Positions 16,475-26,564 of a DNA stretch of 64,000 nucleotides are shown in pieces. The DNA is from Trinickia dabaoshanensis (GTDB taxonomy: Bacteria > Pseudomonadota > Gammaproteobacteria > Burkholderiales > Burkholderiaceae). The position numbers and the translations under genes were made by a program. The number at the start of each line of letters is the position of its first letter. Within the stretch, counting starts at the first letter, position 1. The stretch spans positions 168,610 through 232,609 of the forward strand of contig NZ_PNYA01000007.1 in NCBI RefSeq assembly GCF_002879885.1, in the 5' to 3' direction. Below the pieces are notes generated by a model. It made no database searches. It saw nothing but the letters and a program-made list of their open reading frames with translations, and was not told the origin of the DNA.

Positions 16475-17557
16475 TCAGTCCGCGTCGCCGAGCGAGGCGA
16501 GCAACTCGGCTTGGTGTTCGCTGACGAGCGCGGCGATGAGCTCGTCGAGGTCGCCGTCCATGATCGCGTCGAGCTTGTAGAGCGTCAGATTGATCCGATG
16601 ATCGGTCAATCGTCCTTGCGGGAAGTTGTAGGTGCGGATTCGTTCCGAGCGGTCGCCCGAGCCGACCAGGCTCTTGCGCGTGGCCGCTTCCTTCGCGTGC
16701 TGCTCTTGGTATTGCTTGTCCTTGATGCGCGCGGCGAGCACCTTCAGCGCCCGGTCTTTGTTCTTGTGCTGCGAGCGGTCGTCCTGGCACTCGACGACGA
16801 TACCCGTCGGCAAGTGCGTCACACGCACGGCCGAATCGGTCTTGTTGATGTGCTGGCCGCCGGCGCCGGACGCGCGAAACGTATCGATCCGCAAGTCGGC
16901 CGGGTTGATTTCGACTTCGCCGATCTCGTCGGCCTCGGGCATGACGGCCACGGTGCACGCCGACGTATGAATCCGGCCCTGCGTCTCGGTGGCCGGTACG
17001 CGTTGCACACGGTGTCCGCCCGATTCGAACTTGAGCCGCGAATACGCGCCTTGACCCGCGATGCGCACGATCACTTCCTTGTAGCCGCCGAGATCGGAGG
17101 CGCTCTCCGACATCGTCTCGACCTGCCAGCGCTGCCGCTCGGCGTAGCGCAGGTACATCCGCAAGAGATCGCCGGCGAATAGCGCCGATTCGTCGCCGCC
17201 CGTGCCTGCCCGGATTTCGAGGAAGATGTTGCGCTCGTCGTTGGGGTCTTTGGGCAGCAGCATTTTGCGCAGGTCGTCTTCGAGCTGCGTCATTCTGTCG
17301 CGAGCGGCGCGCACTTCTTCTTCGGCGAACTCGCGCATCGAGGCATCGGAGAGCAGCTCCTGCGCGGTGGCCGCATCGAGGCGGGCCTGGCGCCAAAGCG
17401 AGTAGTGCTCGACGACCGGGCCGATTTCGGCGTGCTCGCGCGTGAGCTTGCGGTACTGGTCGAGCTTGGCCGTCACGTCGGCGCGGCTCAGGAGGTCGTT
17501 CAGTTCGGCCAGCCGCGTCGTCAGCTGGTCGAGCTTGTGTTGCATGCTCGTTTTCAT
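16475..17557 (-). CDS. prfA: Peptide chain release factor 1
   Basis: This 360-residue protein terminates translation at UAA and UAG. It carries the PxT-type codon-recognition region, here as [19 protein letters not shown], the peptidyl-hydrolysis motif GGQ in [18 protein letters not shown] near residue 235, and [15 protein letters not shown]. The ATG at 17557 ([12 protein letters not shown]) gives the standard length; the longer ORF start is not conserved. It lies between hemA and prmC on the same strand, the usual arrangement in this lineage and in enterobacteria. Confidence 0.96.
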   Translation of the reverse strand: MKTSMQHKLDQLTTRLAELNDLLSRADVTAKLDQYRKLTREHAEIGPVVEHYSLWRQARLDAATAQELLSDASMREFAEEEVRAARDRMTQLEDDLRKMLLPKDPNDERNIFLEIRAGTGGDESALFAGDLLRMYLRYAERQRWQVETMSESASDLGGYKEVIVRIAGQGAYSRLKFESGGHRVQRVPATETQGRIHTSACTVAVMPEADEIGEVEINPADLRIDTFRASGAGGQHINKTDSAVRVTHLPTGIVVECQDDRSQHKNKDRALKVLAARIKDKQYQEQHAKEAATRKSLVGSGDRSERIRTYNFPQGRLTDHRINLTLYKLDAIMDGDLDELIAALVSEHQAELLASLGDAD

Positions 17558-17645
17558 GTGCGGAGCGAGGCTCCCCGGAAAGAATGTGGAAATGGCGAAT
17601 TGCGCGGCACGCGATTCGCGCACCGCGCGAGCGGGGGGAGCGCCG

Positions 17646-18941
17646 CTAATGTTCGGATGAATCGGGGCGCTTTGCGTGCCCGTAGAAGCTGCCCAGCAAC
17701 TCCACGAGCGTGGCGCGTTCGCCGCTCGTGGCGCGGTTCAGCGCGTGCGTCGGGCCGTGGATGAGCTTGTTCGTCAGCGATTGCGAGAGCGCTTCGAGGA
17801 CGGCGGCGGGGTCGTCGCCGCGCGAGAGCATCTTCATCGCGCGCTCGAGTTCGGTGCGGCGTAGCGCATCCGCTTGCGTGTGCATGTGACGGATGACCGG
17901 CACCACGCTGCGCGCATCGAGCCATTGCATGAAGCCCTGCACGCGCGTTTCGATGATCGCTTCGGCCTGTGCGACGGCGGCCTGGCGCGAGGCATTGCCT
18001 TCGCGCACGATCGCGCCGAGGTCGTCCACCGTGTAAAGGAAAACGTCCTGCAGTTCGGCCACTTCGGGCTCGATGTCACGCGGCACGGCCAAATCGACCA
18101 TGAAGATCGGACGGCGACGGCGTGCCTTCACCGCGCGCTCGACGGCGCCCAGGCCGATGATCGGCAGCGTCGATGCCGTGCACGAGACGATGATGTCGAA
18201 CTCGTGCATCCGCGCGGGCAGGTCGGCCAACGGCATGGCATGACCGCCCAGGCGCTCGGCGAGCTTGGCGCCGCGCTCCATCGTGCGATTGGCGACCACG
18301 AGCTCGCGCGGGCTCTGCGCCGCGAAGTGCGTCGCGCAAAGCTCGATCATCTCGCCCGCGCCGATGAACAGCACGCGCTGGCTCGAGACCTTGTCGAAGA
18401 TGCGTTGGGCGAGCCGAACGGCCGCCGCGGCCATCGAGACCGATTGCGCGCCCACGGCGGTGTTGCCGCGCACTTCCTTTGCCACCGCGAACGTGCGTTG
18501 GAAAAGCTGATTCAGATACGTGCCGAGCGCGCCGGCTTCGGATGCCGAACGCACGGCGTTTTTCATCTGCCCCAAGATCTGGGTTTCGCCGAGCACCATC
18601 GAGTCGAGGCCGGAGGCGACGCGAAAGGCGTGACGCACGGCTTCGGATTGGGGCAGGGCGTAGACATGGGGCGCCAGCTCGTCCACCGACACGCCGTGAT
18701 AGCTCGAAAGCCATTGCAGCGCAGCTTCGCGCGCGGCCCGGTCATCGGTGGCGCAATAAAGTTCGGTGCGATTGCACGTGGACAGGATCGCGGCTTCCGG
18801 GGAAGCAAGCGACGAACGCGTGCGCCACAGGCCCTGGAAGGCGTCGAGCGCCGGTTTCAATTGCTCGAGCGGAAACGCCACGCGCTCGCGCAGTGCAACA
18901 GGCGCTGTGTGGTGATTGATTCCGATCGTGAGCAGTTGCAT
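17646..18941 (-). CDS. hemA: Glutamyl-tRNA reductase
   Basis: This 431-residue NADPH enzyme converts glutamyl-tRNA to glutamate-1-semialdehyde, the first committed step of C5 haem synthesis. It starts [23 protein letters not shown], includes the catalytic Cys in [12 protein letters not shown] (residue about 55), the signature [17 protein letters not shown], an NADPH-binding domain with [14 protein letters not shown], and a C-terminal dimerisation domain. All key residues are present. It is the first gene of the hemA-prfA-prmC unit, and a perfect TATAAT lies 59 bases upstream. Confidence 0.96.
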   Translation of the reverse strand: MQLLTIGINHHTAPVALRERVAFPLEQLKPALDAFQGLWRTRSSLASPEAAILSTCNRTELYCATDDRAAREAALQWLSSYHGVSVDELAPHVYALPQSEAVRHAFRVASGLDSMVLGETQILGQMKNAVRSASEAGALGTYLNQLFQRTFAVAKEVRGNTAVGAQSVSMAAAAVRLAQRIFDKVSSQRVLFIGAGEMIELCATHFAAQSPRELVVANRTMERGAKLAERLGGHAMPLADLPARMHEFDIIVSCTASTLPIIGLGAVERAVKARRRRPIFMVDLAVPRDIEPEVAELQDVFLYTVDDLGAIVREGNASRQAAVAQAEAIIETRVQGFMQWLDARSVVPVIRHMHTQADALRRTELERAMKMLSRGDDPAAVLEALSQSLTNKLIHGPTHALNRATSGERATLVELLGSFYGHAKRPDSSEH

Positions 18942-19228
18942 ACGTGGGGTGCCATGTGCGCCTACCTTGGCGGTGGCGGCGCCGATATTTCAGCCGGTTA
19001 TTATAGCGGGTCCGCCCTAAGGCTAGCTGACCGAACGCAAACCGCCGTGCAGTCGCGAACCGATCCGAAAGCGGCGGTGCGCGCCGGTCACGCCGGGCCG
19101 CCGGCGCCTCTAGACTCGGCCGCTTTGCCCGCTGGGCGGGCGTGAGCGAGCGCGACGCATATGGCCCCAAAAGCCGGCGAGCGTTGTCGCCTCGGATCTC
19201 CTTAAATAGACACAATAAGAGACGCACC
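18942..19228. other. Divergent intergenic region between hemA and the mini-ORF chain
   Basis: No gene is supported here. It contains the hemA -10 element at 19000-19005. The plus-strand half must carry a promoter for the 19.2 kb genes, but no clear -35/-10 pair is seen. Confidence 0.4.
19000..19005 (-). promoter_or_regulatory. -10 element of the hemA promoter
   Basis: The minus strand reads CCGCTATAATAACC, a perfect TATAAT, 59 bases before the hemA ATG. The -35 position has no good match, so an activator may be needed. Confidence 0.5.
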
Positions 19229-19300
19229 ATGCGATTTGGCGGTTTTCTTCGAGGTTTCAAGCCCGACGTCGATGTGACCCTCGGCGCGGACCGGCGCTGA
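19229..19300 (+). CDS. Possible 23-residue small ORF
   Basis: An ATG at 19229 opens a 23-codon frame starting MRFGGFLRGFKPDVDVTLGA whose TGA stop overlaps the ATG of the next gene as TGATG. The upstream ribosome site is weak (AAGAGA). It could be a leader peptide that couples translation of the next gene, or chance. The basic-aromatic start is unlike a membrane protein. Confidence 0.35.
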   Translation: MRFGGFLRGFKPDVDVTLGADRR

Positions 19301-19554
19301 TGGGCTGGGCTGGAATCGTTGTATTAGGACTCGCCGTCGGCCTGGCCGGATGGTGGCTGCATCCGCTGCGTAGGTCGAGCCGCGCGGGCCTCCCCGCCGC
19401 TTGGGTCGCGGGCGTCGTCGCGGCCGCGGCCGCGAAGATGCTGGGCGACGTGTCGGGTCTTTTCCATGACGGCGAAACGCTCCAGTGGCCCGTCTGCACG
19501 GGCTTCGCGCTCGTTGCCGTCGCCTTGACGGTGGCGCTGGGGTGTCGCCGATGA
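19300..19554 (+). CDS. Small predicted membrane protein
   Basis: This 84-residue protein is very hydrophobic, with three likely membrane segments at residues 3-20, 31-48 and 66-81, and a short basic loop LRRSSRAG between the first two. I do not recognise its family. It starts on a TGATG overlap with a 23-codon ORF and ends 16 bases before the aminopeptidase P start, so it is likely in the same transcript. Function unknown; a small inner-membrane helper or transporter-like protein is all that can be said. Confidence 0.6.
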   Translation: MGWAGIVVLGLAVGLAGWWLHPLRRSSRAGLPAAWVAGVVAAAAAKMLGDVSGLFHDGETLQWPVCTGFALVAVALTVALGCRR

Positions 19555-19570
19555 ACTCAGGTTTTCTTCG

Positions 19571-21406
19571 ATGAACGATCGTCTCTCTCATGATGCCCCG
19601 CTGGGCGGGGCCCATACCCCCAGCGCCGGCCGCCTGGCTCGATTGCGCGAGGCGATGGCGGCGGCAGGGCTAGCCGCTTATGTCGTACCGTCCTCCGACC
19701 CGCATCTGTCCGAGTACTTGCCCAAGCGCTGGCAAGCGCGTCAGTGGTTGTCGGGTTTTACCGGCTCCGCCGGCACGCTCGTCGTCACGGCCGATTTCGC
19801 CGGCGTCTGGGCGGATAGCCGATATTGGGTCCAAGCGCAGGCGGAGCTTGCCGGAACCGGAATCGAACTCGTGAAGATGGCGGGCGGCGCGCAAACGCAG
19901 GCGCACGTCGAATGGCTCGCGAACCGGCTTACCGCGGGCGAGCGTGTCGGCGTGGATGGCGCCGTGCTCGGCCTCGCCGCTGCCCGGACGCTTCGAGACG
20001 CGCTCGAGGCGCGCTCGATCGCACTCGTCACCGATCGGGACTTGCTCGATACGGTGTGGTCCGATCGCCCGGCGCTGCCGGCGAGCCCCGTGTACGAGCA
20101 TGCGCTGACCCATGCTTGCGCGGGACGCTCGGAAAAGCTCTCCCTCGTGCGCGCGGCGATGCGCGAATGCGCGGCCCAATGGCATTGGATCTCGACGCTC
20201 GACGACGTGGCGTGGCTCACGAACCTGCGCGGTGCCGACGTCAACTTCAATCCGGTGTTCGTCGCGCACATGCTCGTCGGTCTCGACGAAGCGACGCTGT
20301 TCGTCGGAGCGGGCAAGGTACCGGCCGACATCGCCGCGGCGCTCGACCGGGATGGCATTCGCATCGCGCCCTACGAGCACGCTCGCGCGGCACTCGCGGC
20401 GCTGCCCGCGGGATCGACGTTGCTGATCGATCCGCGACGCGTGACTTTCGGATCGCGCGAGGCCGTACCCGGCACCGTGAAAATCGTGGAGGCCGTGAAC
20501 CCATCGACGTTCGCGAAATCGCGCAAGACCGGCGCTCAGGCCGAGCACGTGCGGTGGACCATGGAGCAGGACGGCGCGGCGCTGGCCGAATTTTTCGCGT
20601 GGTTCGAAGGTGCGCTGGGCCGCGAGACGATCACCGAGCTCACGATCGACGAGCGGCTGACGGCTGAGCGCGCACGCCGCCCGGGCTTCGTTTCGCCGAG
20701 CTTCGCGACGATCGCGGGCTTCAACGCGAACGGGGCGATGCCGCACTACCGCGCGACCCCGGCGGAACACGCGAGGATCGAAGGAGACGGATTGCTCCTC
20801 ATCGATTCCGGCGGTCAATACGTGACGGGTACGACCGACATCACGCGCGTCGTTCCGGTCGGTGCGACCACCGAGGCGCAGCGGCGCGATTTCACGATCG
20901 TGCTCAAGGGGATGATCGCTTTGTCGCGGGCGCGTTTTCCGCGTGGTATCCGTAGCCCGATGCTCGATGCGATCGCACGGGCGCCTGTGTGGGAGGCCGG
21001 CTTCGACTACGGGCACGGCACCGGCCACGGCGTCGGCTATTTCCTGAACGTGCACGAAGGCCCGCAGGTGATAGCCCACTATGCGCAGCCCGAACCGCAT
21101 ACGGCGATGGAAGCGGGCATGATCACATCCGTCGAGCCGGGTGTGTACCGGCCGGGTCGATGGGGTGTGCGGATCGAGAACCTCGTGCTGAGCCGCGCCG
21201 ACGGCGAGACCGAGTTCGGTGCATTCCTCGCCTTCGAAACCTTGACGCTGTGCCCGATCGATACGCGTTGCGTGATGGTGCCGCTACTGCGCGACGATGA
21301 GCGCGCGTGGCTGAATGCGTATCACGAGACGGTGCGCGCGCGCGTGTCGCCGCTCGTCGGTGCGAACGCCAAGGCGTGGCTCGACGCGCGCACACAGCCG
21401 ATTTGA
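19571..21406 (+). CDS. Xaa-Pro aminopeptidase (aminopeptidase P, M24B)
   Basis: This 611-residue enzyme removes an N-terminal residue next to proline. It is the long, three-domain type (similar to eukaryotic XPNPEP1) and not the 440-residue E. coli PepP. Two creatinase-like N-terminal domains (YVVPSSDPHLSEYLPKRW at about residue 37) precede the pita-bread catalytic domain. Metal ligands are visible: Asp in LLIDSGGQY, Asp in TTDITRVV, His in HGTGHGVGYF, Glu in SVEPGVYRP and Glu in VRIENLVL. It is cytosolic, with no signal peptide. The ATG at 19571 overlaps the stop of a 7-codon ORF that itself overlaps the preceding gene. Confidence 0.9.
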   Translation: MNDRLSHDAPLGGAHTPSAGRLARLREAMAAAGLAAYVVPSSDPHLSEYLPKRWQARQWLSGFTGSAGTLVVTADFAGVWADSRYWVQAQAELAGTGIELVKMAGGAQTQAHVEWLANRLTAGERVGVDGAVLGLAAARTLRDALEARSIALVTDRDLLDTVWSDRPALPASPVYEHALTHACAGRSEKLSLVRAAMRECAAQWHWISTLDDVAWLTNLRGADVNFNPVFVAHMLVGLDEATLFVGAGKVPADIAAALDRDGIRIAPYEHARAALAALPAGSTLLIDPRRVTFGSREAVPGTVKIVEAVNPSTFAKSRKTGAQAEHVRWTMEQDGAALAEFFAWFEGALGRETITELTIDERLTAERARRPGFVSPSFATIAGFNANGAMPHYRATPAEHARIEGDGLLLIDSGGQYVTGTTDITRVVPVGATTEAQRRDFTIVLKGMIALSRARFPRGIRSPMLDAIARAPVWEAGFDYGHGTGHGVGYFLNVHEGPQVIAHYAQPEPHTAMEAGMITSVEPGVYRPGRWGVRIENLVLSRADGETEFGAFLAFETLTLCPIDTRCVMVPLLRDDERAWLNAYHETVRARVSPLVGANAKAWLDARTQPI

Positions 21407-21430
21407 AGCGATAACAACAAAGGAGTGTGC

Positions 21431-22057
21431 ATGAAACCGAGGGTCGTCGTTTTTGATTTCGGCGGGGTGCTCATCGATTGGAACCCCGATTACCTTTATC
21501 GCAAGCTCATTCCCGACGTGGACGAGCGCCGCCGCTTTCTCACCGAAGTTTGCACGATGGATTGGGTGATGCGGCAAGACGAGGGGCAATCGATCGCGTC
21601 GGGCACCGAGATGCTCATCGAGCGTTTCCCGCACGAGGCCGAGCGCATTCGCGCGTTTTACGACCGGTGGCAGGAAATGATCGTGGGCGTGTTCGCGGAT
21701 AGCGTCGCGCTCGTCGATAAGCTCGAAGCGGCCGGTGTGCCGCTGTTCGGACTCACGAATTGGTCGGACGAGACGTTCCCGTACGCATGGGAGCGTTACG
21801 ACGTCTTGCGCCGGTTCCGCGATGTCGTCGTGTCGGGACGCGTGAAGCTGGTCAAGCCCGATCCGCGCATTTACGCGGAAGCGTTTTCCCGCATCGACCG
21901 CCATGTGCCCGGCGTCGCGCCGAACGAGATCGTCTTTATCGACGATAACCTCAAGAACGCGCATGCCGCGGCGGCCGCGGGCTGGCATGGGATTCACCAT
22001 ACGAGCGCCGCGGCGACCGAGGCGAGGCTGCGCGAGCTGGGCTTCGCCTTCGGCTAA
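21431..22057 (+). CDS. HAD-family hydrolase (2-haloacid dehalogenase/YihX-like)
   Basis: This 208-residue protein is a haloacid-dehalogenase superfamily hydrolase, most like the HAD-IA group containing E. coli YihX (a sugar phosphatase) and 2-haloacid dehalogenases. Motif I is VFDFGGVLIDWNP with the nucleophile Asp at residue 9, motif II is LTNWS, the motif III Lys is in GRVKLVKPDPRIY, and motif IV is IVFIDDNLKNA. A helical cap lies between motifs I and II. The ATG at 21431 has AAAGGAG 6 bases upstream. It follows the aminopeptidase gene by 24 bases and is likely co-transcribed. The substrate is unknown. Confidence 0.88.
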   Translation: MKPRVVVFDFGGVLIDWNPDYLYRKLIPDVDERRRFLTEVCTMDWVMRQDEGQSIASGTEMLIERFPHEAERIRAFYDRWQEMIVGVFADSVALVDKLEAAGVPLFGLTNWSDETFPYAWERYDVLRRFRDVVVSGRVKLVKPDPRIYAEAFSRIDRHVPGVAPNEIVFIDDNLKNAHAAAAAGWHGIHHTSAAATEARLRELGFAFG

Positions 22058-22092
22058 TTCGCTGGATTCGCTGAATTCCCTGAATTCGCTGG
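22057..22092. repeat. Four tandem 9-bp repeats
   Basis: Four consecutive units, ATTCGCTGG, ATTCGCTGA, ATTCCCTGA and ATTCGCTGG, begin at the last base of the HAD hydrolase stop codon. They lie between convergent genes. A short variable-number repeat of no known function. Confidence 0.7.
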
Positions 22093-22132
22093 CATTGGAT
22101 GAGCACCGGCGCGGGCCGCCGGTGCCGAGCGA

Positions 22133-23800
<1,668 letters not shown>

Positions 23801-23972
23801 GTGCGTGAATGTACGATACGAGCCGCCGCCTTCGCGTAACGAGGCGGCATGCGGGTGAATGGAGGTGAAACGCGGACGCTGGTCACCGCTTGCAACGCGT
23901 CATTTTATCAACGGGGGCGAGCGCGCGTCGCGGTTGGCGCGGAAACGAGCCCCCGCGAATCAATGCGCACGA

Positions 23973-24635
23973 TCAGCACGCGCCGCCAGGCGAGCGTTCC
24001 AACGCCGCTCCGCCACGCTCGCCGGCTCCCTCCATGAAAAGCGCCACCATCTGCGCGAACTCCTCGCGCAGCACGAGCTTCGGCTGCATCAGCCAGCGCA
24101 TCAAGGTACCCAGATAGAGGTGGTGAAACCAACTGGCGAGCTGAGCGGTGGAGAACCGGTCGGTTACTTCGCCCGCGGCCTGCGCCTCGGCGATCAACGT
24201 ACGCCACAGCAGCGCAATGTCGCCGCGGTCGGGATCGGCGCGCGCCGGGGTGGGCGGCGGCGGCTCGCCGAGCGACAAAAATCGATGCCGCAAGTAAGCG
24301 GCAAGGTGAGCGGGGTGCCTCCCGCACCAATCGGCCGAGGCATCGAGTTCGGCCGACACGCGCGCGACGAAGCCGCGCCGGCGCTGCAACTCGGGCGCGA
24401 GCCGCTCCAAGTCTCGCTTCAGTTCGGCCTCCAGCCAATGCGCCAGCAGCGCTTCCTTCGTCGGGAAATGGTTGTACAGCGTGCGCTTGGCCACGTCGGC
24501 CTCGAGCGCGATTTGCTCCATCGTGACGCTGCCGTAGGCCTGCGTCTCGAACAGGCGTCCGGCCACCGCCACCAGATGAGCGACCATCTGCAACCGCTTG
24601 CGCTCCCGGCGCCCCGTGTCCTCGACAGTTGTCAT
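23973..24635 (-). CDS. TetR family transcriptional regulator
   Basis: This 220-residue TetR repressor has its helix-turn-helix at about residues 17-62 (VAGRLFETQAYGSVTMEQIA and DVAKRTLYNHFPTKEALLAHW). The C-terminal ligand domain is rich in Trp and His and is not closely recognisable. It is divergent from a glycosyltransferase gene, and the 101-base control region holds two palindromes sharing the core ACGACGT (24655-24671, 24675-24685), so it most likely represses both itself and the glycosyltransferase. It starts at the only good ATG in frame. The ligand is unknown, perhaps a hydrophobic glycosyl acceptor. Confidence 0.88.
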   Translation of the reverse strand: MTTVEDTGRRERKRLQMVAHLVAVAGRLFETQAYGSVTMEQIALEADVAKRTLYNHFPTKEALLAHWLEAELKRDLERLAPELQRRRGFVARVSAELDASADWCGRHPAHLAAYLRHRFLSLGEPPPPTPARADPDRGDIALLWRTLIAEAQAAGEVTDRFSTAQLASWFHHLYLGTLMRWLMQPKLVLREEFAQMVALFMEGAGERGGAALERSPGGAC

Positions 24636-24654
24636 GCGTGATATTCTCTGAAAA

Positions 24655-24671
24655 AATGCACGACGTGCATT
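24655..24671. promoter_or_regulatory. 17-bp palindrome, predicted TetR operator 1
   Basis: AATGCACGACGTGCATT has two perfect 8-base arms around a central A. It is 20 bases upstream of the tetR start and 66 bases upstream of the glycosyltransferase start. Confidence 0.65.
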
Positions 24672-24674
24672 AAT

Positions 24675-24685
24675 ATACGACGTAT
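24675..24685. promoter_or_regulatory. 11-bp palindrome, predicted TetR operator 2
   Basis: ATACGACGTAT shares the core ACGACGT with operator 1. The two centres are 17 bases apart, consistent with two repressor dimers bound on neighbouring faces of the DNA. Confidence 0.5.
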
Positions 24686-24736
24686 TCTTTTCTGAATCTA
24701 TGGCGCGGACCGTGTTGAGCGGGCCGACGACGAACC

Positions 24737-26026
24737 ATGAAATTTACCGTAGCGACGTATGGGACAGAAGGCGATACCCGGCCGCTGGCCGCACTTTGCC
24801 GCGCGCTGATGGACGCTGGCCACGAGACGCGCTTGCTCGCCGACGGTGCGACGCTGCATTCGGCGCATGCGCTCGGGGTGCCCTGCTCGCCGCTCTCGGG
24901 CGACATCAAGGAAGCGTTGATGCCGGGGGCCAGCTTGGGTGAGATCGTCGGGAAGCATACCGGGGTTCAGGCCACCGCCAAGGCGCTTGCCGCGATCGCC
25001 AACGCCAATACGGCCGCTTGGATGCGCGAGGTCAAGACGGCGGCCGACGGCAGCGATGCGATTATTGTGTCCGCGTTGGCGTCGTTCGTCGGATTATCGG
25101 TCGCCGAGCATTTGAGGATTCCCGCGATCGGCGCCTCGATGATACCGATCACGCCGACACGCGAGTTCGCCTCGCCGTTCTTGCAGCCGGGCATTGTGCC
25201 TGGTTTCTTGCATCGCATGAGTCATACGTTCGTCAACGGCATGATCTGGCGCGCGTTTCGCCGTGCGACGAACGCGGCGCGCGTCGAGGTTTGTTCGCTC
25301 GCGCCGCGCACGCGAAATTGGACCGACCATCCGATTCTGTATGGCGTTTCGCGCACATTGCTGCCGCAGCCTGCCGATTGGCCGGCGCACGCGATGGTGT
25401 GCGGACAATGGGCGGCGCCGGTGGACGACGATCGGGAGTGGTCGCCGCCCGAGGCGCTTTCGACGTTTTTGCAGGCCGGCGAGCCGCCGATTTATGTCGG
25501 CTTCGGCAGTATGGCCGGGTTCGATAGGGAGCGGCTCTTGCCTGCGCTGATCGAGGCGATCGGCGGTCGTCGTGCGCTCTTCTACCCGGGATGGAGCGGC
25601 AACGATGCGTCGCGCTTGCCGCCGAATTTTCATGTCGTCGGCGAAACGTCGCATGCGTGGCTCTTTCCGCGCGTCGCGCTCGTCGTGCATCACGGCGGTT
25701 CGGGGACGACCCACTCGGCGACGCGCGCGGGCAAGCCGTCGGTCGTCGTCCCGTTTGCGGGTGATCAGTGTTTTTGGGCCGATCGACTGCACCGGCTCGG
25801 CGTTGCCGCGCCCGCGGTGGACGGCAATGCCCCCACGGCGGCGGCGTTTGCGAGTGCCATCGACTTCGGCTTGCTGAGCACGGCGCAAGCGCGTGCCGAG
25901 CAGTTGGGCGCCGCCATGCGGGAAGAGGATGGCTTGCGTGCGGCGGTGGCGGCGATCGAGCGCTTGGCCGCGGCAGGACAAGAACTGAGAAGCGTGGGGA
26001 TTTGCCCGGTCAACGCGCACGCGTAG
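24737..26026 (+). CDS. GT1-family glycosyltransferase (UDP-glucosyl/rhamnosyltransferase-like)
   Basis: This 429-residue GT-B enzyme transfers a sugar from a nucleotide donor to a lipophilic acceptor. The N-terminal domain starts MKFTVATYGTEGDTRPLAAL, the pattern of sterol glucosyltransferase and macrolide glycosyltransferase relatives. The C-terminal donor-binding signature is LVVHHGGSGTTHSATRAGKP followed by VPFAGDQCFWADRL, with the usual His, Ser and Asp-Gln residues. Acceptor identity is unknown; detoxification of a xenobiotic or glycosylation of a lipid are both possible. It is controlled with the divergent tetR through shared palindromes, which favours an inducible detoxification role. 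No signal peptide. Confidence 0.85.
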   Translation: MKFTVATYGTEGDTRPLAALCRALMDAGHETRLLADGATLHSAHALGVPCSPLSGDIKEALMPGASLGEIVGKHTGVQATAKALAAIANANTAAWMREVKTAADGSDAIIVSALASFVGLSVAEHLRIPAIGASMIPITPTREFASPFLQPGIVPGFLHRMSHTFVNGMIWRAFRRATNAARVEVCSLAPRTRNWTDHPILYGVSRTLLPQPADWPAHAMVCGQWAAPVDDDREWSPPEALSTFLQAGEPPIYVGFGSMAGFDRERLLPALIEAIGGRRALFYPGWSGNDASRLPPNFHVVGETSHAWLFPRVALVVHHGGSGTTHSATRAGKPSVVVPFAGDQCFWADRLHRLGVAAPAVDGNAPTAAAFASAIDFGLLSTAQARAEQLGAAMREEDGLRAAVAAIERLAAAGQELRSVGICPVNAHA

Positions 26027-26056
26027 GGCGGTGCCTTGAACTCTCGGCGGATGTCG

Positions 26057-26428
26057 TCATTCATCGTCCGGCGAAAGAGGGGCATTAATCTCAATATCCA
26101 CATTCTTCACCAACGCCCGCGCGCGCTCTACCAATTCGGGCGGAAAGGAGCGCACCATTGCAGGGAGCGCTACGATGTCATGAGCGGGAAACGCTAGTAG
26201 CGGGGCGAGCGCGGGGTCACTCTCATCCATAGCAGTCACGCGTTCCATAACCACTTCGCCGGTCGATTTGATCCTGTAGCGAATCTTGCCGCGCTTATCG
26301 AGCCTGAGGTATCGACGAATGATCTCCGGCACCGTCGTTCGATAGCTATCCGTCAATGAGGATTGCGCTTCGGGGAAATTCGCGTCGTCGGGCAGCATAT
26401 AAGACATTTCCGTCTTCATTCGTGGCAT
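26057..26428 (-). CDS. PrlF/SohA-family antitoxin, orphan
   Basis: This 123-residue protein resembles the antitoxin PrlF (SohA), an AbrB-like swapped-hairpin DNA-binding protein that neutralises the YhaV RNase. The core is SSLTDSYRTTVPEIIRRYLR followed by LDKRGKIRYRI and EVVMERV; then DPALAPLLAFPAHDI and a C-terminus ending VDIEINAPLSPDDE, all with counterparts in PrlF. In known systems yhaV lies directly downstream. Here the downstream side is the tail of the convergent glycosyltransferase gene, 30 bases away, so no toxin is present. The ATG at 26428 follows AGGA. The gene is less GC-rich than the surroundings. Family assignment is by pattern only. Confidence 0.7.
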   Translation of the reverse strand: MPRMKTEMSYMLPDDANFPEAQSSLTDSYRTTVPEIIRRYLRLDKRGKIRYRIKSTGEVVMERVTAMDESDPALAPLLAFPAHDIVALPAMVRSFPPELVERARALVKNVDIEINAPLSPDDE

Positions 26429-26564
26429 GTCGCGATCCTAACCCCATCGCATTAAGAACGCGTTGCACGAGGGGCCCGTCGGCCATGAGGTATCGAGGTG
26501 TAGTGATACAGTGCTGGTCCGCGCAGCCGTCGCGGACATAAATAGCGCTTTGAGAGGGCGACAA

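Noticed and set aside
19184..19208. Sigma-70 promoter before the mini-ORF chain
   Set aside because: TTGTCG and TAAATA are only 13 bases apart, too close for sigma-70.
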